From Bacillota bacterium (GTDB lineage Bacteria > Bacillota > Clostridia > Christensenellales > SZUA-584), in NCBI GenBank assembly GCA_023410475.1, contig JAEYPS010000026.1:1-64000 (forward strand): a stretch of DNA of 64,000 nt, given 5' to 3'. The translations under genes were made by a program, and so were the position numbers. Of this stretch, positions 18,339-28,254 are shown in pieces (position 1 is the stretch's first letter; the number at the start of each line of letters is the position of its first letter). The notes under the pieces were generated by a model. The model was not told the origin of the DNA. It worked only from the letters and a program-made list of their open reading frames with translations, and did no database searches.

Positions 18339-19220
18339 ATGAATAAGGTATTAAGTAGCAAGAGAAACATCCTTTTGTTTGTTGCTCCGACGTTTCTGTT
18401 GTACTCCGTGTTTGTACTGGCGCCGATCATCTACAATTTTTACCTGAGCTTATTTCGCACTGACCTGATGAGCCCGCCCCAGTTTATTGGCATCGACAAT
18501 TATATCAATCTTTTCAAGGATAAAATTTTCATCAAATCGCTTTTCAATAATATTATCCTTGTAATCGGTTCAGTAGTTGCGCATCTGGGCCTTGCCCTAT
18601 TTTTTGCAAACGTCCTGTTTCAAAAAATTAAGGGATCAAAGATTTTTCAATCCGTTTTCTTCTTGCCGTGTGTAATCTGTGGGGTTGCAATTGGCATGAT
18701 GTTCACTTTTATCTACAATTCCGAGTTTGGCCTTATAAACCGTCTGCTGGACCTTTTGAAGATGCCGCAGTTTAAACACTCCTGGCTGAATGAGCCATCC
18801 ACAGCCATGGTGGCAGTAACGGCAGTGGTTATGTGGCGTTTTGTCGGCTACCACATGGTGATTCAACTCGCCGCAATGAAGTCGATTCCGCTGGAGCTAT
18901 ATGAAGCGGCTGCAATTGACGGTGCGTCGCAGTGGCAGCGCTTTTCGAAAATCACCTTTCCTCTGATCAAGCATATCTTCCGGATCGATATCGTGCTTGT
19001 AGTAACCGGTTCTCTCAAATATTTTGATTTGGTGTTTGCAATGACAAAGGGCGGGCCGTCTCATGCGAGTGAAGTGCTGGCTACATATATGTTCACACAG
19101 GGCTTTCGGACGCTCAAGTATGGCTACGCGAGCGCGATCGGTATGATCATGCTTGTGTTGTGCATGCTTACAATCTTTATCGTGAATCGTTTAATACGTA
19201 CCGAAAAGCTTGAATTTTAG
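18339..19220 (+). CDS. ABC sugar permease, MalF/UgpA type
   Basis: 293 aa, six predicted membrane helices. The cytoplasmic EAA loop 'EAAAIDGASQWQRFSKITFP' (about 190-209) contacts the ATPase. GGGAGG lies upstream of the ATG. It pairs with the next gene to form the membrane channel for the sugar bound by the lipoprotein at 16758. Confidence 0.92.
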   Translation: MNKVLSSKRNILLFVAPTFLLYSVFVLAPIIYNFYLSLFRTDLMSPPQFIGIDNYINLFKDKIFIKSLFNNIILVIGSVVAHLGLALFFANVLFQKIKGSKIFQSVFFLPCVICGVAIGMMFTFIYNSEFGLINRLLDLLKMPQFKHSWLNEPSTAMVAVTAVVMWRFVGYHMVIQLAAMKSIPLELYEAAAIDGASQWQRFSKITFPLIKHIFRIDIVLVVTGSLKYFDLVFAMTKGGPSHASEVLATYMFTQGFRTLKYGYASAIGMIMLVLCMLTIFIVNRLIRTEKLEF

Positions 19221-19239
19221 GATTGGCGGTGAGTTTGCG

Positions 19240-20073
19240 GTGTTAACAAAAAAGCATATGATTGGAATGATACTGAAGTATATCATCTTAATCCTCTTTT
19301 CAGTATCATGTCTTTACCCGATACTTTGGATGCTCATTAATTCCTTCAAAAGTAACACAGAAATCTTTATGAATCCATGGGGGCTGCCGCTGGAATGGCA
19401 TTTTGAAAACTATGTGCGCGCTGTCGTTGTCGGTAACATCGGAACCAATTTTTTAAATTCCGTCTTTATTACCGTCGTTTCGGTGGCTATCGCCGTTTTG
19501 CTAAGCACAATGTGCTCTTACGGACTGGTACGCATGAAATGGAAGCTTGCTTCCATCGGCCGTTCACTGGTTCTAGTGGGCATGAGTATCCCTACCTATG
19601 CGGCTATAGTCCCTCTTTTTTCGATCTTTTACAAAATGGGAATTATCAATCGCTACCCATCAGTGATAATCGCGCATATCTGCTTTGCGATTCCAATCTC
19701 CATCTTCATTATATCGGGTTTCATGTCTACTATACCCGGTGAGCTGGAAGAAGCGGCCATCATCGATGGTTGTTCTACTATGAGGATGTTCTTTAACATT
19801 ATCGTACCGATTTGTATCTCTTCGCTTGTCACCGTCGCAGTAATCAACTTTATTTCGATTTGGAACGACCTTCTGTTTGCACAGATCTTTCTGACTGATA
19901 TGAAAATGATGCCCCTTCCGGTGGGCCTTACCATGTTCAACGATTTGTATTCCACCGACTATGTCGGTCAGATCGCGGCAGTTGTGTTCACAGTTATCCC
20001 GACAATTACCGTATATGTGGCTCTTCATGAGAAAATCATAGATGGTATGACCGCAGGGGCGGTCAAGGGCTAA
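19240..20073 (+). CDS. ABC sugar permease, MalG type
   Basis: 277 aa from the GTG at 19240, chosen because GGTGAG lies 6 bases upstream; a TTG at 19210 would overlap the previous gene. Six helices and the EAA loop 'EEAAIIDGCSTMRMFFNI' are present. It ends 'MTAGAVKG', typical of this family. It is the last gene of the importer operon. Confidence 0.9.
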   Translation: MLTKKHMIGMILKYIILILFSVSCLYPILWMLINSFKSNTEIFMNPWGLPLEWHFENYVRAVVVGNIGTNFLNSVFITVVSVAIAVLLSTMCSYGLVRMKWKLASIGRSLVLVGMSIPTYAAIVPLFSIFYKMGIINRYPSVIIAHICFAIPISIFIISGFMSTIPGELEEAAIIDGCSTMRMFFNIIVPICISSLVTVAVINFISIWNDLLFAQIFLTDMKMMPLPVGLTMFNDLYSTDYVGQIAAVVFTVIPTITVYVALHEKIIDGMTAGAVKG

Positions 20074-20136
20074 CGCAATTTACTGACGTAGGTTGGGTTA
20101 AATATAACTTATATTGGCGCTTTAGCGAAAAATAAC

Positions 20137-20493
20137 CACCGGCTTCGCCGGTGTGGATAAAAATCTTTAGATACAAGAAACCTCCTTTTGCAAGAATAGT
20201 AGCAGGTTCGCCAACCGCACTAAAAGCAAAAGGAGGTTTTGTCATGACTGACATAAACAGTTTATCACATTCGAAATGGAGATGCCAATATCACATAGTC
20301 TTTGCGCCGAAATATCGGCGCAAAGAGATACATGGCAAGATACGGGTAGATGTTGGAGGAATTCTTAGGAAATTATGCGAGCTGAAAAGTGTAGAAATAA
20401 TTGAGGCGCAAGCATGCCCTGACCACATACACATGTTGGTAAGTATACCACCAAGCTTAAGTGTAGCGCAGTTTGTAGGCTATCTCAAAGGCG
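20137..20493 (+). mobile_element. IS200/IS605-type insertion sequence, 3'-truncated
   Basis: CACCGGC-TTC-GCCGGTG (20137-20153) is a left-end hairpin of the IS200/IS605 kind. It is followed by the tnpA gene, whose family similarity stops abruptly at about codon 83. The right end is missing. The element sits just after the sugar importer operon. Confidence 0.75.
20178..20239 (+). promoter_or_regulatory. tnpA translation-blocking hairpin
   Basis: AAACCTCCTTTTGC (20178-20191) and GCAAAAGGAGGTTT (20226-20239) form a perfect 14-bp stem. The 3' arm contains the AGGAGG ribosome site of tnpA. This would hide the site, the known way IS200 keeps transposase low. Confidence 0.75.
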
Positions 20494-20555
20494 TTTTTGG
20501 AGCTATTGTTATAGTAATAAAATGGTGGGGCCTTTTTCATAATTGCCCTTATTAA
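20244..20555 (+). pseudogene. tnpA: truncated IS200 Y1 (HUH) transposase
   Basis: Residues 1-83 match the Y1 transposase N-terminus, including 'YHIVFAPKYRR' and the HUH metal motif 'PDHIHMLVSIPP'. After 'GYLKG' the frame continues as 20 unrelated residues to a stop. The catalytic tyrosine, expected near residue 125, is lost, so it is inactive. Confidence 0.85.
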
Positions 20556-21030
20556 AAAGCCAAGATGAAGTTTTGCCAACTTATTCATAATGACCAAATT
20601 ACTTGTCTTATCAAACCCACTCTTTTTTTGCTCTTCCGGGTTAAAAGAGTTTTGTATTTGTATCGTTGGCAGAAAGAGGATCAATAAGCAATATGCCTTT
20701 TACCATATGCGAATAAAGTCGTGCAAAAGGTTGGAGATATTCAAGCGGGATGAATATTTTGTTTTGGCCTAGAATTAGATATGACTCAATTTATCCTTTT
20801 CTCAGTTAAATATAATAATGGTCATTTCGTTTGCATGTGGCCAACATAATCAGTGCTCAAAAAAACAAGCCTGCAATACCTGAATTTCTATGCAAAATAA
20901 GAGCGTCGCTTCCTCCGAAACCCGGAAGAAACGGCGCTTCTTATGGCCATGGTTGCGCTATAGGTTACCTATGATGCATAGCAGGTATATATTATCTGAG
21001 ATAGAACTACCGGATAATATAATGCATCTA
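20556..21030 (-). terminator. gene-poor stretch with a minus-strand terminator
   Basis: I find no convincing gene. An imperfect hairpin at 20898-20942 (arms AAGCGCCG and CGACGCTCTT read on the minus strand) followed by T-rich sequence is a likely terminator of the reductase gene at 21031. Confidence 0.45.
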
Positions 21031-22053
21031 TTAATCAATCAATCCGAGTTCAAGCATGCTTTTCGCGGTTGCTACAATTGCTTCTTCTGCTGATCTTGGC
21101 TGCCAGCCAAGCAACCTTTTGGCTTTTGCATTACTGCAGGCGGTGTTTTGGCCTAAGAATGTCGCTGGCATACGCAAATCCTTGATAAAAGCTGCCAGAA
21201 ATTTCACGAGAAAATTCGGCATTTCTTTCGTGGAGACTCTTTTTGCTGTACTGCCTAAGCATCTCTGCAAAATCTTCGCTTCTTGTTTATATGTCAGGTT
21301 TTCGCCTGCCGTAGCAAGAAATCGCTCTCCGTCGGCTTCCGAACGTATCATTGCGAGCAAATGCAGGTCTGCAACGTCTCGCACATCAACGTAATCAAAG
21401 CCAATTTTTAAGAGGAATGGCATCTTGCCGGTCAACATCGCACGAATTATTTGGTTGGAGTGCGAAAAGTCCTGGCCGAGTACAGGCCCCATGACCGCCA
21501 CCGGATTGACAGCCGAAAGCTCCATATTCTCTTGCTTTGCAAACTCCCAAGCCGCGCGTTCTGCCATGGTTTTTGAACGTTGATACGCATCAATATTGCC
21601 CGATAAGTTCGTCCAATCCTCCTCTGTAAAAAGCTCATGATGAGATTTATAACCTGCAATTACTGCCCCGGAAGCAGAGGTTAGCACCACACGTTTAACG
21701 CCCGCCGCTTTCGCCGCCTTCATCACGCGCAATGTGCCATCTACTGCCATCTTTACCATTTCATCACCATCGTCCGGGCGTGTGGCGGGTGTTGGCGATG
21801 CTACATGAATGACGTAAGTTGCACCGTTTGCGGCTTCCATCCAGTTCCGATCACTTGTTAAATCTGCCTGGATGAACTCCAGATTTATAAAATCAGTTAT
21901 ACCGCCCTTAGCAAGCATTGATTTGACCTCGTCCTGACGTGATAATGTACGGAGCGTTGCCCGAACGCGATAACCTTGATTCAATAGTTTCAAAATTATG
22001 TGCACGGCAATAAAACCGCTTCCGCCTGTTACTAAGACCAATTCTTTCTCCAC
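21031..22053 (-). CDS. NAD(P)-dependent reductase/epimerase (extended SDR)
   Basis: 340 aa from the GTG at 22053, which has GGAGGAA 6 bases upstream; a TTG 18 bases further out overlaps that site. The N-terminal nucleotide motif is TGGSGFIA and the catalytic pair is YQRSK. Overall it resembles the dihydroflavonol-reductase/aldehyde-reductase branch of extended SDRs ('VIHVASPTP'). It is divergent from a TetR gene, so it probably detoxifies an aldehyde or ketone sensed by that regulator. Confidence 0.85.
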   Translation of the reverse strand: MEKELVLVTGGSGFIAVHIILKLLNQGYRVRATLRTLSRQDEVKSMLAKGGITDFINLEFIQADLTSDRNWMEAANGATYVIHVASPTPATRPDDGDEMVKMAVDGTLRVMKAAKAAGVKRVVLTSASGAVIAGYKSHHELFTEEDWTNLSGNIDAYQRSKTMAERAAWEFAKQENMELSAVNPVAVMGPVLGQDFSHSNQIIRAMLTGKMPFLLKIGFDYVDVRDVADLHLLAMIRSEADGERFLATAGENLTYKQEAKILQRCLGSTAKRVSTKEMPNFLVKFLAAFIKDLRMPATFLGQNTACSNAKAKRLLGWQPRSAEEAIVATAKSMLELGLID

Positions 22054-22171
22054 TACAAATTCCTCCGTCAACTAAAGTTTCACTTGTAACCTATGTGCCA
22101 TCAGTATATACTATCATCATGTCGAAATCAACTCAAAAACAATCATCTGTGACAGTTACGGGGGTATTGTA

Positions 22172-22717
22172 ATGGCAGCAACCAACCACGCCCAGGCCAT
22201 AAAAAAAGATACGAAGGATTTTATTACAGCAGCAATGCTGCAAATACTGACAAAAGAGAAACTGTCAACGCTGACAGTTTCTCAGGTTTGTAAAAAAGCA
22301 GGCGTAAGCCGCATGGCTTTTTATCGCAATTTTGATGGACTTGAACAAATTTTATATGAGTATTACCAGCCCCAAATTGCGGGTGTATTTGATGTAATTC
22401 GAGAAAGTTCACAAACCTCTGTTAAATTTGATAGCCAATTAAATTTTTTTAATACCTTTGGTGATACCTTGCTCTCGTCTGTTGACCGTGGATTTGAGCC
22501 AATTATTCAGCGGATTTTTATAGAAGAAATAAAGAAATTTTACGCCGAAGATAACGATGGATACTGGACAGCCTTCATGTCAGCCGGTGTATACGCGATT
22601 TGGCGAAAATGGTTGATGGATGGACAACAAAAACCACTCATAGAAGTAATGGACTTCTTGAAGCAATTTGAGACGATAAAAGTTAATGTATCCCCCTTTG
22701 TTTCGACGACCGATTGA
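22172..22717 (+). CDS. TetR/AcrR-family regulator
   Basis: 181 aa. The N-terminal HTH ('LTVSQVCKKAGVSRMAFYRNF', near 35-55) is typical of TetR. The C-terminal ligand domain is unassigned. It is divergent from the SDR gene across a 118-bp gap and is likely its repressor. Confidence 0.85.
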   Translation: MAATNHAQAIKKDTKDFITAAMLQILTKEKLSTLTVSQVCKKAGVSRMAFYRNFDGLEQILYEYYQPQIAGVFDVIRESSQTSVKFDSQLNFFNTFGDTLLSSVDRGFEPIIQRIFIEEIKKFYAEDNDGYWTAFMSAGVYAIWRKWLMDGQQKPLIEVMDFLKQFETIKVNVSPFVSTTD

Positions 22718-22846
22718 AAAAGTCACTATCTAGTTAAATTCACAGTGAAATTTAAGTCTGGCGTGATGATAGATATAAATGACTATACTAGTTTATAAAG
22801 AAAATTGTGAAGCCGCCTTTGAAAAGTATTATAGAGGCTTGTACCA

Positions 22847-22933
22847 AAAGTATCACTCAGCAGCGACCAACAGAAAAACATAGAGTATTCTTTTGAAAAA
22901 GCTGCCAGCAGGGAAGAAATAAGAACAGCGTAG
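22847..22933 (+). pseudogene. last 28 codons of a serine recombinase
   Basis: The reading frame KVSLSSDQQKNIEYSFEK continuing to the stop at 22931 is nearly identical to the end of the recombinase at 41608-43167, with only a couple of base changes. Similarity starts sharply at codon 492 of that protein. It is the right end of a previous related element. Confidence 0.9.
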
Positions 22934-22970
22934 TGTGCTGTCTACCCCAACAGGCATACCATTGGCACAC

Positions 22971-23023
22971 AAAAAATCCTCACACTTCTTAAATAAAGTG
23001 TGAGGATTCAGTGGTGCCGCTGA
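22971..23023. repeat. att-like site B (tRNA-Leu 3' tip plus terminator)
   Basis: 53 bp matching 43206-43258 almost base for base, including the hairpin AATCCTCACACTT/AAGTGTGAGGATT and the tRNA acceptor end with CCA (TGGTGCCGCTG on the plus strand). With the recombinase tail before it, the direct repeat with 43081-43258 is about 178 bp. It marks the junction between elements 1 and 2. Confidence 0.85.
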
Positions 23024-23307
23024 AGGGTTGGTAAGCACATTCTCACAAGTAATAAAAGTCATAGGAGTACTTTACTCGGTTTAGTTTTACATAATGAATT
23101 GTTGATTAGCTGACAGAGCTTAAAATGGAAAAGCGGAACTAACAACATGAATTTTTGTCGTTTTATCGTTCTTTTTTGGACCCTGCGCTATGCTAATACG
23201 CCTTCATGCCGGTGGAGCACAGCAACAAGTTCACCATATTCGCATCCATATCGCTATTTTCTTTGTTAATAAATCCATTGTATTTTTTGTACACATGCTG
23301 CTCTAAA
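23024..23307. other. element left end, no gene seen
   Basis: 284 bp between site B and the stop of the helicase gene. The first bases (AGGGTTGGTAAG) resemble those after site A. Nothing else is recognisable. Confidence 0.4.
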
Positions 23308-26300
23308 TTACACTTCCATAGAAATGTAATAGCTCAAAAATGCAATTGCTTTTTTTCGATCAAGCAGATCGTGCTGTCGTTGATTTTGATAAGAACGTAA
23401 GCACGAATAACACGAAGTGTCGCAATTCTGAGAGCATCCATCGAGATTCTGATAAGCTATACATATGATGTTCTTCATGGTTTTGCCATTGTTTTCGAGT
23501 AGTCGCCGTACATGCCCAGAGCCTCCGGCTGTCACATCAAACAACATGATTCTGAGTTCATTATTTTCACGTTTGATACATCCCGATATATCGCCTCTTT
23601 CAATGTCCAACGATGTGGAAATGGCATTCAACAAGCCATACATGACTGATAAAGCTTGACTCACGTCTGCAAATGGAATATCGAAGCTCAACTGGACTAC
23701 ATCAGTCATAAAGAGGTGATTTAACCGTTCTCTATACAGAGAGGTCGAGCGGCATCGAGCTCCGTGCACGTTTTCATGTGCTGCGTCTTCATCCAAATTT
23801 CTGATTTCTTTAACTCCCAGACGCGCAGAACGTTTAAAAGCAGATCGCGCCATTGGACCATCCTTTTTTTGTTTACGAGATGGCGGTATGAAGAACGGTG
23901 TTTCGCTTTTGTTCATTGCAAAACCACATAGCTTGCATACATAATACCAGTCATTAGATACTGTCATGATCTGGTCATTTTCCGAAGAGGTAAGCGTCAC
24001 TTGACGAGAATTGCAATTAGCAACAACCGTTTGTAAGGTTTTCCCTTCGCCAATATAGCAATCATCGCTTCTAAACTGACGTTCGGGTCGGGTCATCGGA
24101 ACCGGCTTTACTTCCTTCTCGGCAACCATACCTTGCCTAGGCGAAATGGCCTCTTCCCATTCATCAATAACTGCCCCACAACCAGTACATTGAATGGGGT
24201 TTTCGGGTATAACAATAACATGATTCCATGTATCACAATTTTGGCATTTGTGAATGTAAGAATATTCGAACATAGCAGTGTCCGCATTGGTGGTGCGCTT
24301 TATATACCTGCTGGTGTACATTTCATCATTAGCCACAACATCAGCACCTGGCGCATATTCGGATATAGCCATATGTAAATCTCGCTGAAGCGATAACTCA
24401 TTACTACTATCACGTGTTTGCTCGAGATTTCTGAATAGTTCTACAGTATCTACCGGGAATCCATACTTAGGCAGTATATTCCCGCGGGCCAAGAAGTCGA
24501 TGAGCCCCTGACTACGATGGAGCGCCAAACGCCTTTCTAATTGCATTTGCCTTGAGGAAAGGGATATTCGTTCTTGCGATGAGAGTTGTTCAGACTGCAA
24601 TCTTGTCAATATGCCTTGTATTATCTGTCTGAACTCCGCAACCGTTTCTTCGTATTCCGCAACTCGCAGGGTCAAGATGCCTCTTTCACCCATTAACTTT
24701 TCAATCCATCCAAAATGACTGATTTGAAATTGCTCATCAATCGACTTCCTTCCAGCACAGGACAGACCAAAAGAAAGCTCCAATAATTTGGAAAGTGCTG
24801 TCGGAGGGTTGGCCAACATATTCTTCAGTGCGTCAACACCACCTTCTTCCAAAAAGCGCTGTGCCTTATCGCCGTTATAATATCCGGCTGGGTCGGTGCG
24901 CAGGAAATAGGCCAGTACAACGGCATAGACATGCCGCATTACGACTTTTTCATTGTTGTCTTTGAACATCGGCGGTCTGATAGAGCCTTCGATCATTTGA
25001 TCATGGTGATCAAAGTAGTGAAAATCGTGAGAGCTCAGCCTCGCATATGTAAGTGCATAGGCTGCAGCATTCTCACTTCGGCCAGCACGCCCGGCGCGTT
25101 GTGTATAGTTAGAGGCAGACGGCGGTATATTGCGCAGGAAAACAGTTTCAAGTTCGCCGACATCGACCCCCATTTCAAAGGTTGTTGAACAAGACAACGC
25201 GTGTATTTCGTTTTTCTCAAATCGCTGTTGATACTCTTGCGCCGTTTTACGGCTCAATTGTGCTGTGTGTTCAAGCATAAGTAGCGAGTGCATCCAGTCT
25301 TGCTCGTAAAGCCTTTTATAATGGTTCTGCTCATACTCCTTTTCAATATCAATCTCATCAATTGTCCCACAACAACGTGGCATATTGCATTTACCATTGA
25401 TGTTATATGTGGTAATTCTTCCACACATATTACATTTGTACCAATGTGCACTTGGGTCATTTGGCAAGACAATCTGAAATGATGCTGGGTTTAGGCAATA
25501 TCGATTTTTCTGCAATACCAACGGGAAGGTATTTGCACGCGCATCAACGAGCCATTCTTTCCAGTATTCCACGAGAAAGTCAATAGCTCTCTCTTCATTC
25601 TCCTCTAATCCACACGCAGCAAAAGCGCGTAAAACGAGCTGTAATCGCTTGTTCTTTACATAGCCCATGCCATTTGACTTGCTTCGTGGCGTCCATCCAT
25701 TACAATTTGCCCTTTGCGTACCCTCAGGACTCATGACAAAACCAATCTGCGTTGTTGTGAAAAAAATGTATTTATTATCTTCATCCGTCATGCCTTCTTG
25801 GTGATGTATGGCTCCTGCATGGGCCATCGTCATGATTAATTCATCAAGCAATATCTTGCAAAGTGGTTCGTTCCCATTTAAATATTTCTGCGCATAATGC
25901 TGAACTGCATTCTTTGAGTTTCCACAATAGCGATATTGTAAATACCCTAGTGAAGTTAGGCTTTCAGCCCGTTGAGAATTGATGAGTTCTTTGAGTACAG
26001 CCATCCAAGCATGCCTCTGCGCCAATTTCACTTTCTCTCTTTGGCTGAGTTTTTGATCGCCGCCAATCCGATCTTCAAAGGTGTGGGATTTGCGGAACTT
26101 AGTTGATAGCTCTTCTATAAGGTCAGAAAGCACGTATTTTTCATTGTTACTAAGCGTATGTATGCACTGCCATATCCCGCGCCTGCGCAGGAATTCCTGA
26201 TAACTGCGCTTCATATATGAGGCAAAGTACGCCGCTTCACTCCGGCTGTCAGAAAAGCTTAAAAACTGTTTCCCTGCTTCAACATCAACATCCTCATCCC

Positions 26301-28254
26301 CAATGCTAATCAGCCTTTTCTTGATCGGCAATCGTTCAAAAAGAGATGTAGCCAAAACCGCAGTAGCAGCTTCATTACCTAAGTATAAGCCTTTGTATCT
26401 CCCGATGTTACAATGAACGCATCTATTGCTTGTGTTATCTCTTTTCACGACAAGGATACGATTGTTTTTTGGACAAGAACATGCGGCTACATCAGCAGTA
26501 TCACCTTCGCCTATTACTTGCAAATCGCCACATTGCACACAAAGAGAGTATAATGTTAATTGCTCCGTACGCTGAGTTACTGCTTGTTCCATATCTTCTT
26601 CTGCTTCATCTTCGGGTGATTCGCCTAAATCTTCCTCGTCTTGTGAAGCGATCGATTCATTTTTCACTTCCACTCCAAAGAACTGCGTTTCTTGTGCAAA
26701 CCTTTGCGACTGAATTAGCTTGCTATTACTGTCGGCACCCACGATAGCAATATGCCCGCAATGTGTGCATAGCGCAATCTCAAATACTGCATATTCTTTG
26801 TCGCCATAGTAAATATGTGTTTTTCGCTCCAACTGAACATTGTTCTCTCCATCAAATGCTAAGTAGGCTCCTTCCAATGCCCTGACGAAGAAATGGTATC
26901 TTGCATCGATTAAGGAACACTCATCTTTACGAGCTTGAGAGCAAATGTGAATAAACGCGATGAATTCATCTTTTGACAAGTTGAGCATAGAGGCGTACCA
27001 ATCAATGGATTGCGGCCCTGATAAAATTTTCCGAAGCTCTATATATAGGCTACACAGACTACACAAATTAAAAAGATTTTCTTGGTAGCCGGTGTTTCCA
27101 TTATAGGAAAATCCATACGACTGGAAGATATCTCGAACCCGTTCAACCGACAATTCATCTTGTTTCGCAAGTTGCGAAAAGAATTTTATGGGAACATCTC
27201 TCGAGCTGACTGGGGCTTCCCATTTGCGCCGTCTGCCAAAAACGACACTGCTGGCTTCAAAACTTTCTCCGCAAAGGTTTTGTGCAAACTTTATGATATC
27301 AGTTTCGGATTTCCCTTCTTCTCCAAGTGTTGCGCTTGTAAGGATAAACTGAACGGGTTTTGAAGTGTGTTTAACTCTAGCTTTCAGCCGCCGCAAAAGC
27401 AATGCCGTTTCCATACCTGTCGCACCAGAATAGATATGTGCTTCATCCAATACCACAAACCGCAAGTCAGCACTTGCGAAAAGCTGATCATCATCAGGCC
27501 TTAATAGTAAGTGCTCAAGCATCGCATAGTTTGTGCACAAGATATGCGGCGGCTGATTTTTGATATCGTCACGAGAGATGCGTTCGTTGGGTAAAGGCGT
27601 TGTCAGTTCATCATGTTTTTCGTGCTGATGCATCTCGCGGTATAGTTGTTCAGCCTCGCTGGTTTTATGCTTTGTGTCGCCCGTATAGATAGCAAATTTA
27701 ATATCCTGATAGAACATAAGGATTTCACGCAAACGCTTCATTTGGTCGTTGGCAAGAGCATTCATTGGGTATACAAGTATGGTGCGGATTCCCTCTTTGG
27801 ACAAAGTGCCTGCTTGCTTTTCCTGAAGCAGTGCATTAAGGATTGGAATCATAAAACATTCAGTCTTGCCAGAGCCAGTACCCGTTGTGATGACAGTGTT
27901 TTTTTCGGCATTGATCTGCCTTATCGCATTTACTTGATGCGTATAAAGCGGGCGTGACATAGGGAGCTTATGGCGATATCGTTTGCGTCTATCAGCCGGG
28001 TCATAGAGCGCGGTTTTCTTGGCTTCGATTTCTCTGAACAAGGGCGAAAGCTCGCCGGAATTTATGAGTTCCTGTATACTTAAGGATGGTTCAAACACAT
28101 CCTTAATGTCGACAAATGGTCCTTTACTAATAATACGACCAAGTTCTTTCTCAAACGATTTTCTAAGAATAGGGTCTGCAAAGTACCGCGTAGTTACGAT
28201 GTAATCGACAAATTCATCTTTAATTTGTTGCGATGCTGATGCTGGATTAAACAT
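23308..28254 (-). CDS. DEAH helicase with C-terminal DUF1998, DruE-like
   Basis: 1648 aa. Walker A GTGSGKT (125-131), DEAH box (270-273) and SAT (307-309) form RecA domain 1. A large insert with CxxC pairs (CTHCG, CVQCG, CVHCN) precedes RecA domain 2, which has 'TTFEMGVDVGEL' and the arginine-finger motif 'QRAGRAGR'. The C-terminus carries more zinc pairs and DUF1998 ('VTAGGSGHVRRLL', 'CDTSCYSCLRSYQNQ'). Size, domain order and pairing with a large uncharacterised partner fit DruE of Druantia defence systems; type III is a DruH-DruE pair. DISARM helicases are the alternative, but no methylase or PLD gene is present. It overlaps the upstream gene by 8 bp. Confidence 0.75.
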   Translation of the reverse strand: MFNPASASQQIKDEFVDYIVTTRYFADPILRKSFEKELGRIISKGPFVDIKDVFEPSLSIQELINSGELSPLFREIEAKKTALYDPADRRKRYRHKLPMSRPLYTHQVNAIRQINAEKNTVITTGTGSGKTECFMIPILNALLQEKQAGTLSKEGIRTILVYPMNALANDQMKRLREILMFYQDIKFAIYTGDTKHKTSEAEQLYREMHQHEKHDELTTPLPNERISRDDIKNQPPHILCTNYAMLEHLLLRPDDDQLFASADLRFVVLDEAHIYSGATGMETALLLRRLKARVKHTSKPVQFILTSATLGEEGKSETDIIKFAQNLCGESFEASSVVFGRRRKWEAPVSSRDVPIKFFSQLAKQDELSVERVRDIFQSYGFSYNGNTGYQENLFNLCSLCSLYIELRKILSGPQSIDWYASMLNLSKDEFIAFIHICSQARKDECSLIDARYHFFVRALEGAYLAFDGENNVQLERKTHIYYGDKEYAVFEIALCTHCGHIAIVGADSNSKLIQSQRFAQETQFFGVEVKNESIASQDEEDLGESPEDEAEEDMEQAVTQRTEQLTLYSLCVQCGDLQVIGEGDTADVAACSCPKNNRILVVKRDNTSNRCVHCNIGRYKGLYLGNEAATAVLATSLFERLPIKKRLISIGDEDVDVEAGKQFLSFSDSRSEAAYFASYMKRSYQEFLRRRGIWQCIHTLSNNEKYVLSDLIEELSTKFRKSHTFEDRIGGDQKLSQREKVKLAQRHAWMAVLKELINSQRAESLTSLGYLQYRYCGNSKNAVQHYAQKYLNGNEPLCKILLDELIMTMAHAGAIHHQEGMTDEDNKYIFFTTTQIGFVMSPEGTQRANCNGWTPRSKSNGMGYVKNKRLQLVLRAFAACGLEENEERAIDFLVEYWKEWLVDARANTFPLVLQKNRYCLNPASFQIVLPNDPSAHWYKCNMCGRITTYNINGKCNMPRCCGTIDEIDIEKEYEQNHYKRLYEQDWMHSLLMLEHTAQLSRKTAQEYQQRFEKNEIHALSCSTTFEMGVDVGELETVFLRNIPPSASNYTQRAGRAGRSENAAAYALTYARLSSHDFHYFDHHDQMIEGSIRPPMFKDNNEKVVMRHVYAVVLAYFLRTDPAGYYNGDKAQRFLEEGGVDALKNMLANPPTALSKLLELSFGLSCAGRKSIDEQFQISHFGWIEKLMGERGILTLRVAEYEETVAEFRQIIQGILTRLQSEQLSSQERISLSSRQMQLERRLALHRSQGLIDFLARGNILPKYGFPVDTVELFRNLEQTRDSSNELSLQRDLHMAISEYAPGADVVANDEMYTSRYIKRTTNADTAMFEYSYIHKCQNCDTWNHVIVIPENPIQCTGCGAVIDEWEEAISPRQGMVAEKEVKPVPMTRPERQFRSDDCYIGEGKTLQTVVANCNSRQVTLTSSENDQIMTVSNDWYYVCKLCGFAMNKSETPFFIPPSRKQKKDGPMARSAFKRSARLGVKEIRNLDEDAAHENVHGARCRSTSLYRERLNHLFMTDVVQLSFDIPFADVSQALSVMYGLLNAISTSLDIERGDISGCIKRENNELRIMLFDVTAGGSGHVRRLLENNGKTMKNIICIAYQNLDGCSQNCDTSCYSCLRSYQNQRQHDLLDRKKAIAFLSYYISMEV

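Larger units (their letters stand above)
5171..22970. mobile_element. candidate degenerate integrative element 1
   Basis: The interval lies between att-like sites A and B. It ends on the right with the last 28 codons of a recombinase almost identical to the intact one at 41608-43167, followed by the same terminator and tRNA tip. Its genes are metabolic and several are broken. It may be an old element that lost its recombinase, or chromosomal DNA trapped between two att sites. Confidence 0.45.

Noticed and set aside
20457..20684. 75-codon minus-strand frame after the broken IS200
   Set aside because: It crosses the truncation junction, has no good start and no family resemblance I can support.
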